From positions 1 through 64,000 of the forward strand of contig NZ_JABEQD010000003.1 of assembly GCF_014174395.1 (NCBI RefSeq): a DNA stretch of 64,000 bases. Reading direction: 5' to 3'. The position numbers were made by a program, and so were the translations under genes. Source of the stretch: Gluconacetobacter aggeris. Its GTDB lineage: Bacteria > Pseudomonadota > Alphaproteobacteria > Acetobacterales > Acetobacteraceae. Under the pieces are notes generated by a model. It saw nothing but the letters and a program-made list of their open reading frames with translations. It was not told the DNA's origin and searched no databases. Each line of letters begins with the position of its first letter. The first letter of the stretch is position 1. Shown in pieces: positions 39,596 to 48,742 of this stretch.

Positions 39596-39909
39596 GCCGC
39601 GAGCGCATCGCCCCGGATGAAGCCGTGACACAGAGGCTCGATAGCTGGCTATGGTGCGCGCGCTTTGCCCGCAGCCGGCCCGACTGCGCCCGCATGGCCC
39701 AGGCCGGTCTGGTGCGGATCAACCGGCAGCGGACCGAAAAGGCCCATGCGCTGGTGCGCCCGGGCGATATCCTGACCTTGCCGCCCCCGACCGGCGACGG
39801 CGTGATGGTGCTGCGGATCGTGTCGCTGGCACAGCGGCGCGGCCCGGCAACGGTGGCCCGCCTGCTCTACGAGATCGTGCCGGAGCGGGCCCTGTCGCCC
39901 GTGGACTGA
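39592..39909 (+). CDS. S4-domain RNA-binding protein (Hsp15-like)
   Basis: A 105-residue protein whose residues 10-70 form an S4 RNA-binding domain (QRLDSWLWCARFARSR ... GLVRINRQRTEKAHALVRPGD). The family includes Hsp15, which binds free 50S subunits carrying stalled peptidyl-tRNA. The start codon overlaps the helicase stop, so both RNA-handling proteins are translationally coupled. Confidence 0.87.
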   Translation: MSRERIAPDEAVTQRLDSWLWCARFARSRPDCARMAQAGLVRINRQRTEKAHALVRPGDILTLPPPTGDGVMVLRIVSLAQRRGPATVARLLYEIVPERALSPVD

Positions 39910-40084
39910 CCATCGCCGCGCCCCGACAGGCCGGCATGGCGTCTTTGACTTGCCATGGCTTCAAAAGACTTTCATACCAACGCCCATCATAGGCGAGGCT
40001 CCCGTTGGCGGCACCTCGCAGGCCCCAAGGCTGATGATGTCGTCGATCGACGTCATCGCAGCTACAGATAATCGGAGATGAACG

Positions 40085-40417
40085 ATGACCTACGTGGTCA
40101 CCGAAAACTGCATTCGCTGCAAGTTCATGGACTGTGTCGAGGTGTGCCCGGTCGATTGCTTCTATGCCGGCGAGAACTTCCTGGTCATCAATCCCGACGA
40201 GTGCATCGATTGCGGCGTGTGCGAACCGGAATGCCCGGCTGAAGCCATCGTTCCCGACAGCGACGACCGCGCTGCCGCCTGGGCCGAGATCAATGCCAGC
40301 TATTCCGCCAAATGGCCCAACATCACGCGCAAGGGCACTCCCCCCGCCGACGCCGAGGAATGGAAGGATAAGCCCGGCAAGAAGGACCTGCTGTCGCCGG
40401 AGCCGCACAAGGACTGA
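40085..40417 (+). CDS. fdxA: 7Fe ferredoxin FdxA
   Basis: A 110-residue seven-iron ferredoxin. Cys9, Cys17, Cys21 and the later [12 protein letters not shown] supply ligands for a 3Fe-4S and a 4Fe-4S cluster; the C-terminal extension after residue 60 is typical of the FdxA/Azotobacter type. It carries electrons at low potential in the cytoplasm. It starts at an ATG behind CGGAG and has its own 175-base upstream region. Confidence 0.93.
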   Translation: MTYVVTENCIRCKFMDCVEVCPVDCFYAGENFLVINPDECIDCGVCEPECPAEAIVPDSDDRAAAWAEINASYSAKWPNITRKGTPPADAEEWKDKPGKKDLLSPEPHKD

Positions 40418-40722
40418 TATCCAGGATTATGGTCTCTGACCGGTAGAGATCAGACGGTACTGCGAGGCAGATTCAGCTTTTCGGCGACATCCCGTGCGAT
40501 GAAGAGCGAATTTGCCTCAAGATGCAGCTACTGTTCCTGCTCACGACCAACTCGACCGATGCATCCACCCACTGCCCCATGCTGCATATCAGCAGGCGGT
40601 ACTCGCGATTATTCTTGTCTCTCGCTGCGTGCGGCCGTGGAATGCGATGGCCCGACCTCTGGGCCTCGTCACTATGATCGACAAGACCGACACATTGTAC
40701 GATCTCGGATGCGAATAAAAAG
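40418..40722. other. Gene-poor stretch after fdxA with a possible gene remnant
   Basis: No intact gene is supported. Two overlapping plus-strand frames of 68-78 codons have no ribosome site or recognisable content. On the minus strand, 40450-40527 reads as 25 codons ending in the HTH-like phrase FIARDVAEKLNLPRSTV before a stop, and the same frame is closed by a TAG immediately upstream. That may be the last piece of a decayed DNA-binding or phage-type antirepressor gene. Confidence 0.3.
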
Positions 40723-40750
40723 CCCGTTCAGATAATCCCACCTGAACGGG
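40723..40750 (-). terminator. Rho-independent terminator of the two-gene envelope operon
   Basis: On the minus strand, CCCGTTCAG, a 10-base loop and CTGAACGGG are followed by CTTTTTATTC. It lies 66 bases past the stop of the coiled-coil protein gene. Confidence 0.75.
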
Positions 40751-40815
40751 TTGAATGTTAATCAGAACTGCAAAATAGAGCGACGCCCACAAACCCGGGT
40801 GCATCGGATCATGGG

Positions 40816-41340
40816 CTAATGGAACCAGCCCGATTCCTTCTTCACGGCAGCCTGACCCTCCAATTCGGCTTTGGCGCCGTTTTTCTCCATCAGCACCTTC
40901 GCACCCTGCGAAACATTCCTGTTCGCATCAGCCTGGGATCGCGTCAGATCAGCCGCGGCGTCCTTCTGCTTCAGCGTGCTGTCGATGATGTCGTTCTCAC
41001 GAGAGACATCCGTCTTTTTCGCCTGAAGATCCAGTTCCCGGCTCTGGAGGTCCAGTTCCCGCAGTTTGTCCGCGTAGGCCTCATCCTTGGCCTCACGCGC
41101 CTCCAACTTGGCGCGCCGAGCAGCCGCGACGGCTTCAGCTTGACGCCGAGCCTGCTGAGCCCTAGCGGCCTGGGCCTGCTCCTGGTGCCGCAATTCCGCC
41201 TGCTGCGCTGCCCATGCCTGACGTGCCGCCGCCTCATTTTGATCCTGTGCGGCGGAAACCGCATTAATCTGGTCGGTAAGGCTCTGCGCGAAAACGGAAC
41301 ACGGCAAGGCAAGAAACGCGAGTAAGGCAACCCGTTTCAT
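40816..41340 (-). CDS. Exported coiled-coil protein of unknown function
   Basis: A 174-residue protein. Residues 1-18 are a signal peptide (MKRVALLAFLALPCSVFA, cut before QS). Residues about 25-140 are almost entirely Ala, Gln, Glu, Arg and Lys and should form one long periplasmic coiled coil; the C-terminus ends GWFH. AGGA lies 7 bases before the ATG. It follows the lipoprotein gene by 14 bases and shares its terminator. I do not recognise a family; the heptad-like region resembles OmpH- or LPP-type spacer proteins only in composition. Confidence 0.72.
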   Translation of the reverse strand: MKRVALLAFLALPCSVFAQSLTDQINAVSAAQDQNEAAARQAWAAQQAELRHQEQAQAARAQQARRQAEAVAAARRAKLEAREAKDEAYADKLRELDLQSRELDLQAKKTDVSRENDIIDSTLKQKDAAADLTRSQADANRNVSQGAKVLMEKNGAKAELEGQAAVKKESGWFH

Positions 41341-41354
41341 TACATTTCCTCAGA

Positions 41355-41873
41355 TCATGATTTCTGCGGCGGAGGGCACTCATGGTTGGGCTGAACGCGA
41401 GTTTCGGTTGGGCTCCCTTGAATCATGACAGCCTTGCCCGGCACGTATTCACACAAACGTCCGACTTGAGCGGAGCTGAAGGTCTGATTGCCGTCCTGAT
41501 AGGTAATCGAAACGCCATCGACCAGAATCTGCCCGGGAACGAGAGACCCGGCGGCCGCGCCGACACCACCGCCACCGAGGCCGCCCAGCACCCCAGCTGT
41601 GGTCGAATGCGCTACACCCGCGCCGAGGCCGGCACCAAGACCGGCGCCCAATAGTCCCCCCACGATCTGCGCAGTACGTTGGTTTTGCGCATTGCTGACC
41701 TGGACCCGGGCAGGCATTACAGCAAGAATATTGATCACATGAGCCAACTGCCGTTGGTTGACTTGAGCAGCATTGTAAGTGTCGGCTCTGTTCTCGTCAC
41801 CAGGCGTCGCGCACGCGGACAGGACCAATGGCGCAACCAAAGCACAAGAAACCAAAATTCTTGAATTTTTCAT
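41355..41873 (-). CDS. Lipoprotein with glycine-zipper segment
   Basis: A 172-residue lipoprotein. The signal ends in the lipobox LSAC, so Cys20 would be lipidated. Residues about 70-112 form an extended Gly/Ala zipper (GLLGAGLGAGLGAG...), as in SlyB/Rcp-type outer-membrane lipoproteins, followed by a small domain with two Cys residues. The ATG at 41873 is used because the signal peptide starts there, with GAGAGA upstream. It is the first gene of a pair with the coiled-coil protein. The local sequence is less GC-rich than neighbouring genes. Confidence 0.75.
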   Translation of the reverse strand: MKNSRILVSCALVAPLVLSACATPGDENRADTYNAAQVNQRQLAHVINILAVMPARVQVSNAQNQRTAQIVGGLLGAGLGAGLGAGVAHSTTAGVLGGLGGGGVGAAAGSLVPGQILVDGVSITYQDGNQTFSSAQVGRLCEYVPGKAVMIQGSPTETRVQPNHECPPPQKS

Positions 41874-42252
41874 ATATATCTCTCTCATCGCATCCGGGAA
41901 TGCCGGCATTCGAAAGAAATCATTCCCAAATAGCGATTATGCATCTTTGTTTCATTTTGTAAAGAAGGCAAAAATGGGGCAAAATTGCGTTATTAACGTG
42001 CACTCAAACAGAGAGTCATACAAAAAAGAATAATCACTAAATCGTGTAAGAAATGACGAGCGGCATCGGTTCTGATCCTTTGTGATGCGAGAACCTCATA
42101 GATGATGGCGGCAGCGAAGTTTGCCGGACCGGATTGGTCCGCCGTTTATCCGTGCGGCCAGCATGCAACCGCTTCTCAGCGGGCAACCCCAGATTCGCTC
42201 GCGCCGCCACCCACTTGGCCTCGTTCGAGCTGAATCCAACACTTCCGGCACG
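41874..42252. other. AT-rich intergenic stretch, possible repeat or decayed gene
   Basis: The first 170 bases are AT-rich and probably hold the promoter of the lipoprotein operon. The next 200 bases carry a minus-strand open frame (to 42037) that runs through the cyo terminator and lacks a ribosome site. Its translated stretch GFSSNEAKWVAARANLG looks like the kind of dispersed intergenic repeat sometimes mis-annotated as a gene. No gene is called. Confidence 0.35.
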
Positions 42253-42300
42253 GACATGAAAAAGGCCGGTGAGGGAAACCTCACCGGCCTTTTTCATGTC
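42253..42300. terminator. Strong bidirectional terminator downstream of cyoD
   Basis: A perfect inverted repeat with 22-base arms around a GAAA loop; the core is AAAAAGGCCGGTGAGG and its complement. The A-run and T-run flanking the GC stem give a proper intrinsic terminator on both strands. It lies 48 bases past the cyoD stop. Confidence 0.88.
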
Positions 42301-42348
42301 TGGCATCCAGCCGGTCCGGGTGCCTTGCGGCACCCGGGATGGCGGATA

Positions 42349-42681
42349 TCAGCGCGACATCATGTTGATCGAGGTGTCATGCATGATGAACAGCGTGCCG
42401 ACGATCAGGACAAAGACCGTCAGGACGGTGAAGACAAACGCCATCACATTCCAGCGCTGCTCCGACGACGTGTTCATATGCAGGAAGAACACCAGATGAA
42501 CCACGATCTGCACCGCAGCCAGGATCGCAATGGCAGCAATCGTCCCGGAGGGCGAGAAACTGTGTGCCATCACGACACCGAAGGCGGCAACCGTCAGCAG
42601 GACAGAGATGACGAACCCGGTAAGGTAAGACCCTACACTTCCGTGGCTCGCTCCCGAATGGTCCGTATGCGCGTCAGCCAT
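42349..42681 (-). CDS. cyoD: Cytochrome o ubiquinol oxidase subunit IV
   Basis: A 110-residue membrane protein with three helices, matching CyoD. The segment VVHLVFFLHMNTSSEQRWN is family-typical. It assists assembly of the copper site in subunit I. Its start shares one base with the cyoC stop (TGATG). It is the last gene of the operon; no cyoE follows. Confidence 0.92.
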   Translation of the reverse strand: MADAHTDHSGASHGSVGSYLTGFVISVLLTVAAFGVVMAHSFSPSGTIAAIAILAAVQIVVHLVFFLHMNTSSEQRWNVMAFVFTVLTVFVLIVGTLFIMHDTSINMMSR

Positions 42682-43286
42682 CAGATCACACTCATCAGAT
42701 AGACAAAGGTGAAGACACAGATCCAGACGATATCCAGAAAGTGCCAGAACAGGCTGAGGCAGGTCAGCTTGTTCGTCATGCGCTCGGACAGGACGGTCTT
42801 CCCACCCGTCTGGACGATCAGAACCGCCATCCACAGCAGGCCGCAGGTCACGTGCAGACCATGGGTCCCGACCAAGGTGAAGAAGGCCGACAGGAACGCG
42901 CTGCGATCCGGTCCGTTGCCTTCCGCAACCATGTGCGAGAACTCGCGGAGCTCCATGAACAGGAAGCCCAGGCCTAGGATGAAGGTCACCCCGAGCCAGC
43001 CCCGCAGCGCGCCCAGCTTGTTCTGGTGCGCGCTGATCATCCCGAAACCGTAGGTGATCGAGCTCAGCAGCAGCAGCGCCGTCTCGATCCCGACCCCGTT
43101 CAGATCGAAGATATCCTTGCCGGTGGGACCACCGGCAAACTGGTTGCGCATCACAGCGAACACCGCGAACAGCGTCCCGAAGATGATGCAGTCGGTCATC
43201 AGATACAGCCAGAACCCGAACACCACGGGAGATTCGTGGTGTTCCTCGTGGGCATGGGCCGCATCAGCAGTGATATCGTGCGCCAT
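42681..43286 (-). CDS. cyoC: Cytochrome o ubiquinol oxidase subunit III
   Basis: A 201-residue subunit with five helices. It has the family segments FGFWLYLMTDCIIFGTLFA and FTLVGTHGLHVTCGLLWM. It stabilises the core oxidase. The start overlaps the last base of the cyoB stop, so B, C and D are tightly coupled. Confidence 0.94.
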   Translation of the reverse strand: MAHDITADAAHAHEEHHESPVVFGFWLYLMTDCIIFGTLFAVFAVMRNQFAGGPTGKDIFDLNGVGIETALLLLSSITYGFGMISAHQNKLGALRGWLGVTFILGLGFLFMELREFSHMVAEGNGPDRSAFLSAFFTLVGTHGLHVTCGLLWMAVLIVQTGGKTVLSERMTNKLTCLSLFWHFLDIVWICVFTFVYLMSVI

Positions 43287-45280
43287 TATTCCGCCGCCTG
43301 TGCCGCCAGAAGGTTACGGGTATGCTCGTTCTCGATACGGGCAACCTCGGACGCCGGCACATAATAGTCGACATCGTTGTTGCTGCTCCGTGCGATCACG
43401 GTCGCGATGACACCGATCAGGCCAACGGCCGCCAGCCACCAGATCCACCAGACCGCGGCGAAGCCGAGGATCAGGCTGAACATGCCGACGAAGAAGCCCG
43501 CGGCGGTGTTCTTCGGCATATGGATCGGCTGGTAGTTCGAGCCGGCGGCACGGGTATCGATGCCGGCCTCCTTGTCGTGGGCGAACGCATCCAGGTCATG
43601 CACCACCGGAACAACCGCGAAGTTGTAGAACGGCGGGGGCGAGGAGGTCGACCATTCCAGCGTGCGCGCATTCCACGGATCGCCCGTCAGATCGCGGTTT
43701 TCGGCCAGGTTGCGGTCACGGATCGAGACATAGAGCTGCGTCAGCTGGCAGACGATGCCCAGGGCGATCATCACGGCGCCGGCTTCGGCAACCAGCAGCC
43801 ACGGATACCATTCCGGATTGTCATAATGGTTCATACGACGGGTCATGCCCTCGAAGCCCAGGACATAGAGCGGCATGAACGCGAAGTAGAAGCCAACGAA
43901 CCACAGCCAGAACGCCCGCTTGCCCCACGCTTCGTTCAGCTTGAAGCCGAAGGCCTTGGGGAACCAGAAGTTCATCGCTGCGACATAGCCGAAATACACA
44001 CCACCGATGATGACGTTGTGGAAGTGGGCGATAACGAACAGCGAGTTGTGCAGCACGAAGTCGGCAGCCGGGATGGCCAGCATGACGCCGGTCATGCCAC
44101 CGATAGTGAAGGTGATCATGAAGCCGATCACCCAGTACATGGTCGCGTGGAACTCGACGCGGCCCTTATACATGGTGAACAGCCAGTTGAAGATCTTCAC
44201 GCCCGTCGGGATCGCGATGATCATCGTCATGATTCCGAAGAATGCATTGACGTTGGCGCCGGCACCCATGGTGAAGAAGTGATGCAGCCACACGAGCATC
44301 GACAGGACCATGATCGAACAGGTCGCATAGACCATGGTGTTGTAGCCGAACAGCGGCTTGCGCGAGAAGGTCTGCGTGATTTCCGAGAACGCGCCGAACG
44401 CCGGCAGAACCAGAATGTAGACTTCCGGATGCCCCCAGCCCCAGATGACGCTCAGATAGAGCATCTGGTTGCCGCCACCGTCATTGGTGAAGAAGTGCAT
44501 GCCCAGGTAACGGTCCAGGCCGAGCAGGCCCAGGGCCACGGTCAGGATCGGGAAGGACAGCATGATCAGCACGCTGGTGCAGAAGATGGTCCAGGTGAAC
44601 ACCGGCATCTTCATGAACGTCATGCCCGGGGCACGCATCTTCACGATGGTGGTGAAGAAGTTCACACCGGTCAGCAATGTGCCGACGCCCGAAAGCTGAA
44701 CCGCCCAGATATAGTAATCGACACCGACACCCGGACTGAACTGCTGCTCGGACAGGGGCGGATACGCCAGCCAGCCGCACTGCGAGAACTCACCGATGAA
44801 CAGCGAAATGTTAATCAGCACGAAGCTGATCGTCGTCATCCAGAAGCTGAGCGAGTTCAGGAAGGGGAAGGCCACGTCGCGCGCGCCGATCTGCAGCGGC
44901 ACGATCACGTTCATCAACCCGGTCATGAACGCCATCGCCATGAAGAAGATCATGATGGTGCCGTGAGCCGAGAAGATCTGGTCGTAGTGATGCGGTGGCA
45001 GGTAGCCCGGGTTGCCGGCATAGGCCAGCGCGAGCTGCGAGCGCATCATGATGGCGTCCGCGAAGCCACGGAACAGGGCAACCAGCGCCAGCACGATATA
45101 CATCACGCCCAGACGCTTATGGTCGACCGAGGTCAGCCACTCTTTCCAGAGATAGCCCCACTTGCCGTAATAGGTGATGAGCCCAAGCACCGCCAGACCG
45201 GCGATCGCGGCACCGGCAAAGGTACCAACAAGGATAGGCACATCGATCGGAATGTCCGACCAGCTTAATTTTCCTAACAT
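43286..45280 (-). CDS. cyoB: Cytochrome o ubiquinol oxidase subunit I
   Basis: A 664-residue catalytic subunit with about 15 helices. The CuB region reads [17 protein letters not shown] with the cross-linked His-Tyr; further His ligands lie in [10 protein letters not shown] and [13 protein letters not shown]. The quinol-oxidase N-terminus ([10 protein letters not shown]...) matches CyoB rather than cytochrome c oxidase. It holds the low-spin haem and the binuclear centre that reduces oxygen and pumps protons. In acetic acid bacteria this enzyme receives electrons from PQQ dehydrogenases through ubiquinol. Confidence 0.96.
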   Translation of the reverse strand: MLGKLSWSDIPIDVPILVGTFAGAAIAGLAVLGLITYYGKWGYLWKEWLTSVDHKRLGVMYIVLALVALFRGFADAIMMRSQLALAYAGNPGYLPPHHYDQIFSAHGTIMIFFMAMAFMTGLMNVIVPLQIGARDVAFPFLNSLSFWMTTISFVLINISLFIGEFSQCGWLAYPPLSEQQFSPGVGVDYYIWAVQLSGVGTLLTGVNFFTTIVKMRAPGMTFMKMPVFTWTIFCTSVLIMLSFPILTVALGLLGLDRYLGMHFFTNDGGGNQMLYLSVIWGWGHPEVYILVLPAFGAFSEITQTFSRKPLFGYNTMVYATCSIMVLSMLVWLHHFFTMGAGANVNAFFGIMTMIIAIPTGVKIFNWLFTMYKGRVEFHATMYWVIGFMITFTIGGMTGVMLAIPAADFVLHNSLFVIAHFHNVIIGGVYFGYVAAMNFWFPKAFGFKLNEAWGKRAFWLWFVGFYFAFMPLYVLGFEGMTRRMNHYDNPEWYPWLLVAEAGAVMIALGIVCQLTQLYVSIRDRNLAENRDLTGDPWNARTLEWSTSSPPPFYNFAVVPVVHDLDAFAHDKEAGIDTRAAGSNYQPIHMPKNTAAGFFVGMFSLILGFAAVWWIWWLAAVGLIGVIATVIARSSNNDVDYYVPASEVARIENEHTRNLLAAQAAE

Positions 45281-45285
45281 CGGTC

Positions 45286-46209
45286 CTATTCCTTCATATT
45301 CATGTCGGACATCGCGGACTGCACATGCAACATCTTGCCCGTGCTCTTATCCATGACCATGCCATTGTTGTACTTGGCTACGATTTGGTCGAACAGGCCG
45401 GGTTCCGCATGCGAGAAATACTCGACCGGGTTCGCCTCGCTGGGCGCGGCCAGCTTGGGATAGTTCGAATTGTCGAGCTGCTCGGACGCTGCCTTCACCT
45501 TCTGGACCCAGGCGGCGTAATCGTCGTTGCTCATCGCCAGCGCGCGGAAGCGCATGTCGGAGAAGCCGCGGCCGCTGAAGTTCGCGGACTCGCCGAGATA
45601 GTTGCCGGCAGTATTGGCCACCAGGTGCAGCTGCGTCTGCATGCCGGCCATGGCATAGATCTGGGAACCAAGCTGCGGAATGAAGAACGAGTTCATCACC
45701 GCGTCAGAGGTGATCCGGAAGTCGACCGGCGTATTCACCGGAAAGGCCACCTGATTGACCGTGGCAATCCCCTCGTCGGGGTAGATGAACAGCCACTTCC
45801 AGTCCAGCGCGACGACCTCGACGTGAATCGGCTTCACGTTGGCTTCTTCTTCGAGCGGACGGTAGGGGTCCAGAGAATGACAGGTCTGGTAGGTCAGCAC
45901 TGCCAGGAAAAGAATGATCAGGGACGGAACCACCCAGATCACGACTTCGATCTTGTTCGAGTGCGACCATTTCGGCAGGTATTCGGCACTCGTGTTCGAC
46001 TGGCGGTACTGCCACGCGAACAGCAGCGTCAGAACGATGACCGGCACGACCACAAGCAGCATCGCATAGGTCGAGGTCAGGATCAGGCTCTTCTCCTGGA
46101 CACCCACGGTACCCTTCGGGTCGAACAGTGCCCAGTCACATCCCGCCAAGAGGAACGCTGAGGACAAACACAATAAACTCGATAATCTTGGCAAGATTTT
46201 TTTCTTCAT
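45286..46209 (-). CDS. cyoA: Cytochrome o ubiquinol oxidase subunit II
   Basis: A 307-residue subunit with a lipoprotein signal (lipobox LAGC), two membrane helices and a periplasmic cupredoxin domain. The CuA ligand pattern of cytochrome c oxidases is missing: the corresponding region reads [17 protein letters not shown], as in quinol oxidases. The ATG at 46209 follows GAGG by 6 bases; the frame is open further upstream. It starts the cyoABCD operon, and a long leader of some 600 bases holds an FNR-type box. Confidence 0.94.
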   Translation of the reverse strand: MKKKILPRLSSLLCLSSAFLLAGCDWALFDPKGTVGVQEKSLILTSTYAMLLVVVPVIVLTLLFAWQYRQSNTSAEYLPKWSHSNKIEVVIWVVPSLIILFLAVLTYQTCHSLDPYRPLEEEANVKPIHVEVVALDWKWLFIYPDEGIATVNQVAFPVNTPVDFRITSDAVMNSFFIPQLGSQIYAMAGMQTQLHLVANTAGNYLGESANFSGRGFSDMRFRALAMSNDDYAAWVQKVKAASEQLDNSNYPKLAAPSEANPVEYFSHAEPGLFDQIVAKYNNGMVMDKSTGKMLHVQSAMSDMNMKE

Positions 46210-46800
46210 CTCACGCCTCGTTGGTTTCGACATCACCCTTGCTCATATGCTCGCTTCGTTCACGGGCCCCCAAAGCAACAACGGCCATGTTTCACGTCTG
46301 CCGCGAATCCCGGTGCGGGTCTCTCGCCGTTTGTTACATCCGTTGATATCAAACCGCCGTCTGCCTCTCCTCTCGGAAGGAGGGCTTCGCCGGATCGATC
46401 CCGTCATGATCAGCCGCTGGCTTCCTGGCCTTGATCCTGATCAAGGATCGGAACGGTCAAGACTCTTTTCCATCCCGCAGGGCCGAACTGGCACCTCATG
46501 TGCCGCCGCGTGCCTCGAGCATCCTGTCTGCGCAGCTATCCTTTCGTTCATAGTTCTCTTACCGCCTTATCCGACTGGATGGACCTCACAAGCAAGTCTT
46601 CACATAATGTTTCAGATTATTTCGAATACGCCAAGGTGTCCAAATTAAATCGTTTTATTTCAATATGGTAATCTGGTGTGCCTAACATCACATACACGTC
46701 ATCGCACTCTTTCCGTGGAAGAATAAGTCTTATTTTAGCCGAATTTCCACGGCGTTCGCGTGCCCGGTCCGTTTTTCTCCCATCTTCGACCACGAGATAA
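46210..46800. promoter_or_regulatory. Long control region upstream of cyoABCD
   Basis: About 590 bases with no supported gene; a minus-strand frame at 46617-46841 has no ribosome site and runs into a terminator. The right half (about 46540-46740) is AT-rich and the more likely promoter area for leftward cyo transcription. That would leave a long untranslated leader containing the FNR-type box. Confidence 0.45.
46431..46444. promoter_or_regulatory. FNR-type binding site upstream of cyoA
   Basis: TTGATCCTGATCAA matches the FNR/CRP-family consensus TTGAT-N4-ATCAA exactly. It lies 222 bases upstream of the cyoA start codon. An oxygen- or redox-responsive FNR homologue could control the terminal oxidase through it. 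Confidence 0.62.
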
Positions 46801-46826
46801 AAAAAAGCCCCGCCGTGAGGCGGGGC
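46801..46826 (-). terminator. Rho-independent terminator of the Bax inhibitor-1 family gene
   Basis: Read on the minus strand, GCCCCGCC-TCAC-GGCGGGGC is followed by a run of eight T. It lies 43 bases past the stop codon. Confidence 0.88.
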
Positions 46827-46868
46827 CTGATTTCCGGCCAAGACATCAAAAGGCGGATTCGCGCGCCC

Positions 46869-47648
46869 TCAATTATCCTGGTTGCTGCGCACACCCATGA
46901 ACTGCAGCAGGAACTGGAAGAGGTTGATGAAGTTCAGATACAGCGCCAGAGCATCATAGACCGCGCGCTTGGCCGCCCCATCCGGCCCGTCATAATAGGC
47001 AACCTGCTGATAGGTCATCTTGATCCGCTGGGTGTCGAAGGCGGTCAGGCCGATAAAGATGAACACGCCGACGACGCTGTACAGCATATAGACCATCGAG
47101 CTGTGCAGGAACATGTTCACCAGCCCCGCGATCACCAGCCCGAACAGGCCCATGATCAGGAACGAGCCGAAACGCGTCAGGTCGGTCTTCGTGACATATC
47201 CCCAGATCGACATCGCCGAGAACGTGCCGGCCGTGACGAAGAAGACGCGCACCACCGATACCCCGGTGAAGGTCAGCAGAATACTCGACAGGCTGGCGCC
47301 CATCACGGCACAGAACGCCCAGAACAGCATCTGCACCGTCTGCCGCGACAGGCGATTCACCCCCAGCGACATGACCAGCACAAAGCCCAGCGGCGCGATC
47401 ATCGCCAGCATGCCCAATCCGGTCGGCCGCACGGCCACCCCGTTGGGCGTCATCACGGCGGCGAAGAACGCGGCGCGCAGGCTGGTATTGGCGACCAGAT
47501 AGGCGACAAGCCCGGTCAGTACCAGGCCCGAAGCCATCCAGTTATAGACCCGGAGCATATAGGCCCGCAGCCCCTGGTCGATGACTCCGGCGCCGACCCC
47601 GGTGCCAGCGGGTCGGGACATTGTTCGAAAATCCGGGCTGAAAGCCAT
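46869..47648 (-). CDS. Bax inhibitor-1/YccA family membrane protein
   Basis: A 259-residue protein with seven predicted helices, of the BI-1 (TMBIM/YbhL) family. Typical pieces are VYNWMASGLVLTGLVAY and the C-terminal FIGLTAFDTQRIKMTY with conserved Asp; ALYLNFINLFQFLLQF closes it. Members act as pH-sensitive calcium leak channels or interact with FtsH. The ATG at 47648 has AAGGAAGG upstream; a longer frame is not supported. It is monocistronic and divergent from thpR. Confidence 0.88.
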   Translation of the reverse strand: MAFSPDFRTMSRPAGTGVGAGVIDQGLRAYMLRVYNWMASGLVLTGLVAYLVANTSLRAAFFAAVMTPNGVAVRPTGLGMLAMIAPLGFVLVMSLGVNRLSRQTVQMLFWAFCAVMGASLSSILLTFTGVSVVRVFFVTAGTFSAMSIWGYVTKTDLTRFGSFLIMGLFGLVIAGLVNMFLHSSMVYMLYSVVGVFIFIGLTAFDTQRIKMTYQQVAYYDGPDGAAKRAVYDALALYLNFINLFQFLLQFMGVRSNQDN

Positions 47649-47836
47649 GACATCCTTCCTTTGTCCGGGCAATTCCGGACGCAACATGTCAGAGATGTGG
47701 GAGGAGCGGGCGATATTTCAAGGAAAATCATCTCGCTTCCGGATGACTTTTCTGAAAAAGAGCCGCTCCCACGACGACCGGTATATTATAAGGCAAAGGA
47801 CGGAATCGCGAAAACCTTGCCGCACGAGGCACGACA

Positions 47837-48376
47837 GTGAGACTCTTCATCGCTCTCGACGTCGGATCGCCGCTCCGCGAAGCGATCGCGGCCATGCGTG
47901 GCAGCCTCGCCGGCGTCCGGTGGGTCGATCCCGCCACCTATCATGTCACGCTCCGCTTCATCGGCGAGGTCTCCGGCCGCGACCGGCTGGAGGATATCGA
48001 CATGGCCCTGTCGGCGATGCGTGCCCCCGCCGTTCGCCTGCAGCCCACCGCGCCAGGCATTTTCGAGCAGGATGGCGGCCGGCAGACCCTGTGGATCGGG
48101 ATCGAGCGTAGCGCGGCACTGCTGCACCTGCATCGCAAGGTGGATACGGCTATGCGCCGCGCCGGCCTGCCGGTCGAACGAAGGCGCTTTGTGCCCCATG
48201 TCACGATCGGCACGATCGCGACCCCATCGCCGGACATGCTGGCCCCCTGGCTGGCACGATGCTCCACCCTCCCCCTCCAGCCGGTCGACGTCCCGCGCCT
48301 GACCCTCTTCCGGTCCCTGCGGGGTCCGGACGAGCCGATTTACGAGAATCTCGCCGAATACGATCTGGCGGGATGA
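47837..48376 (+). CDS. thpR: RNA 2',3'-cyclic phosphodiesterase (ThpR/LigT-like)
   Basis: A 179-residue 2H phosphoesterase. The two catalytic motifs are YHVTLRF near residue 36 and PHVTIG near 120, with normal spacing. ThpR opens 2',3'-cyclic phosphates on RNA and can join tRNA halves in vitro. It starts at a GTG. It is alone on this strand, followed by the long adhA upstream region. Confidence 0.87.
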   Translation: MRLFIALDVGSPLREAIAAMRGSLAGVRWVDPATYHVTLRFIGEVSGRDRLEDIDMALSAMRAPAVRLQPTAPGIFEQDGGRQTLWIGIERSAALLHLHRKVDTAMRRAGLPVERRRFVPHVTIGTIATPSPDMLAPWLARCSTLPLQPVDVPRLTLFRSLRGPDEPIYENLAEYDLAG

Positions 48377-48742
48377 GGGAAGTGCGCAGTGCGAATCGTC
48401 TCCCCTCACAAAACTATGAACGCAACCTATTCGCGTAACGCATATATTTAATTACATTAATGCATATTAATATTTCGCCCACTGACCAAACATATATCAC
48501 GCATACCTGATATGGGCGATAAAAAATGGCATGAAATCAATATAATGAGCCATATCATGCTGTTGCCTGGCAGGGTCCGAAAAGGCTGCTCGACCCTTCA
48601 TGTCTCAGTCCCCTTCCCCCGAGAACACAAAATCGTCAGAAGACTGAATTTTCAGCCTCAGTATGGTCGCACCGGAACTGATTTTCCCCGGTCCGGGACC
48701 GGGGCGTCAGGTTGTTTTTCTATTGTCACGAGGACATCGGAC
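48377..48742 (+). promoter_or_regulatory. Control region and leader of adhAB
   Basis: These 366 bases carry no gene. The part from about 48410 to 48560 is strongly AT-rich and likely holds the promoter. A perfect palindrome CCCCGGTCC-G-GGACCGGGG (48686-48704) followed by GTTGTTTTTC resembles an intrinsic terminator located about 40 bases ahead of adhA. GAGG, 9-10 bases before the ATG, serves as ribosome site. Confidence 0.5.

Noticed and set aside
40499-40735. Two overlapping small plus-strand frames after fdxA
   Set aside because: No ribosome site, no recognisable content, and they run into the minus-strand terminator.
42037-42333. 98-codon minus-strand frame between the lipoprotein gene and cyoD
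   Set aside because: It reads straight through the strong cyo terminator and has no ribosome site; treated as a possible repeat instead.
46617-46841. 74-codon minus-strand frame upstream of cyoA
   Set aside because: Its beginning overlaps the terminator of the Bax inhibitor-1 family gene and it lacks a start signal.
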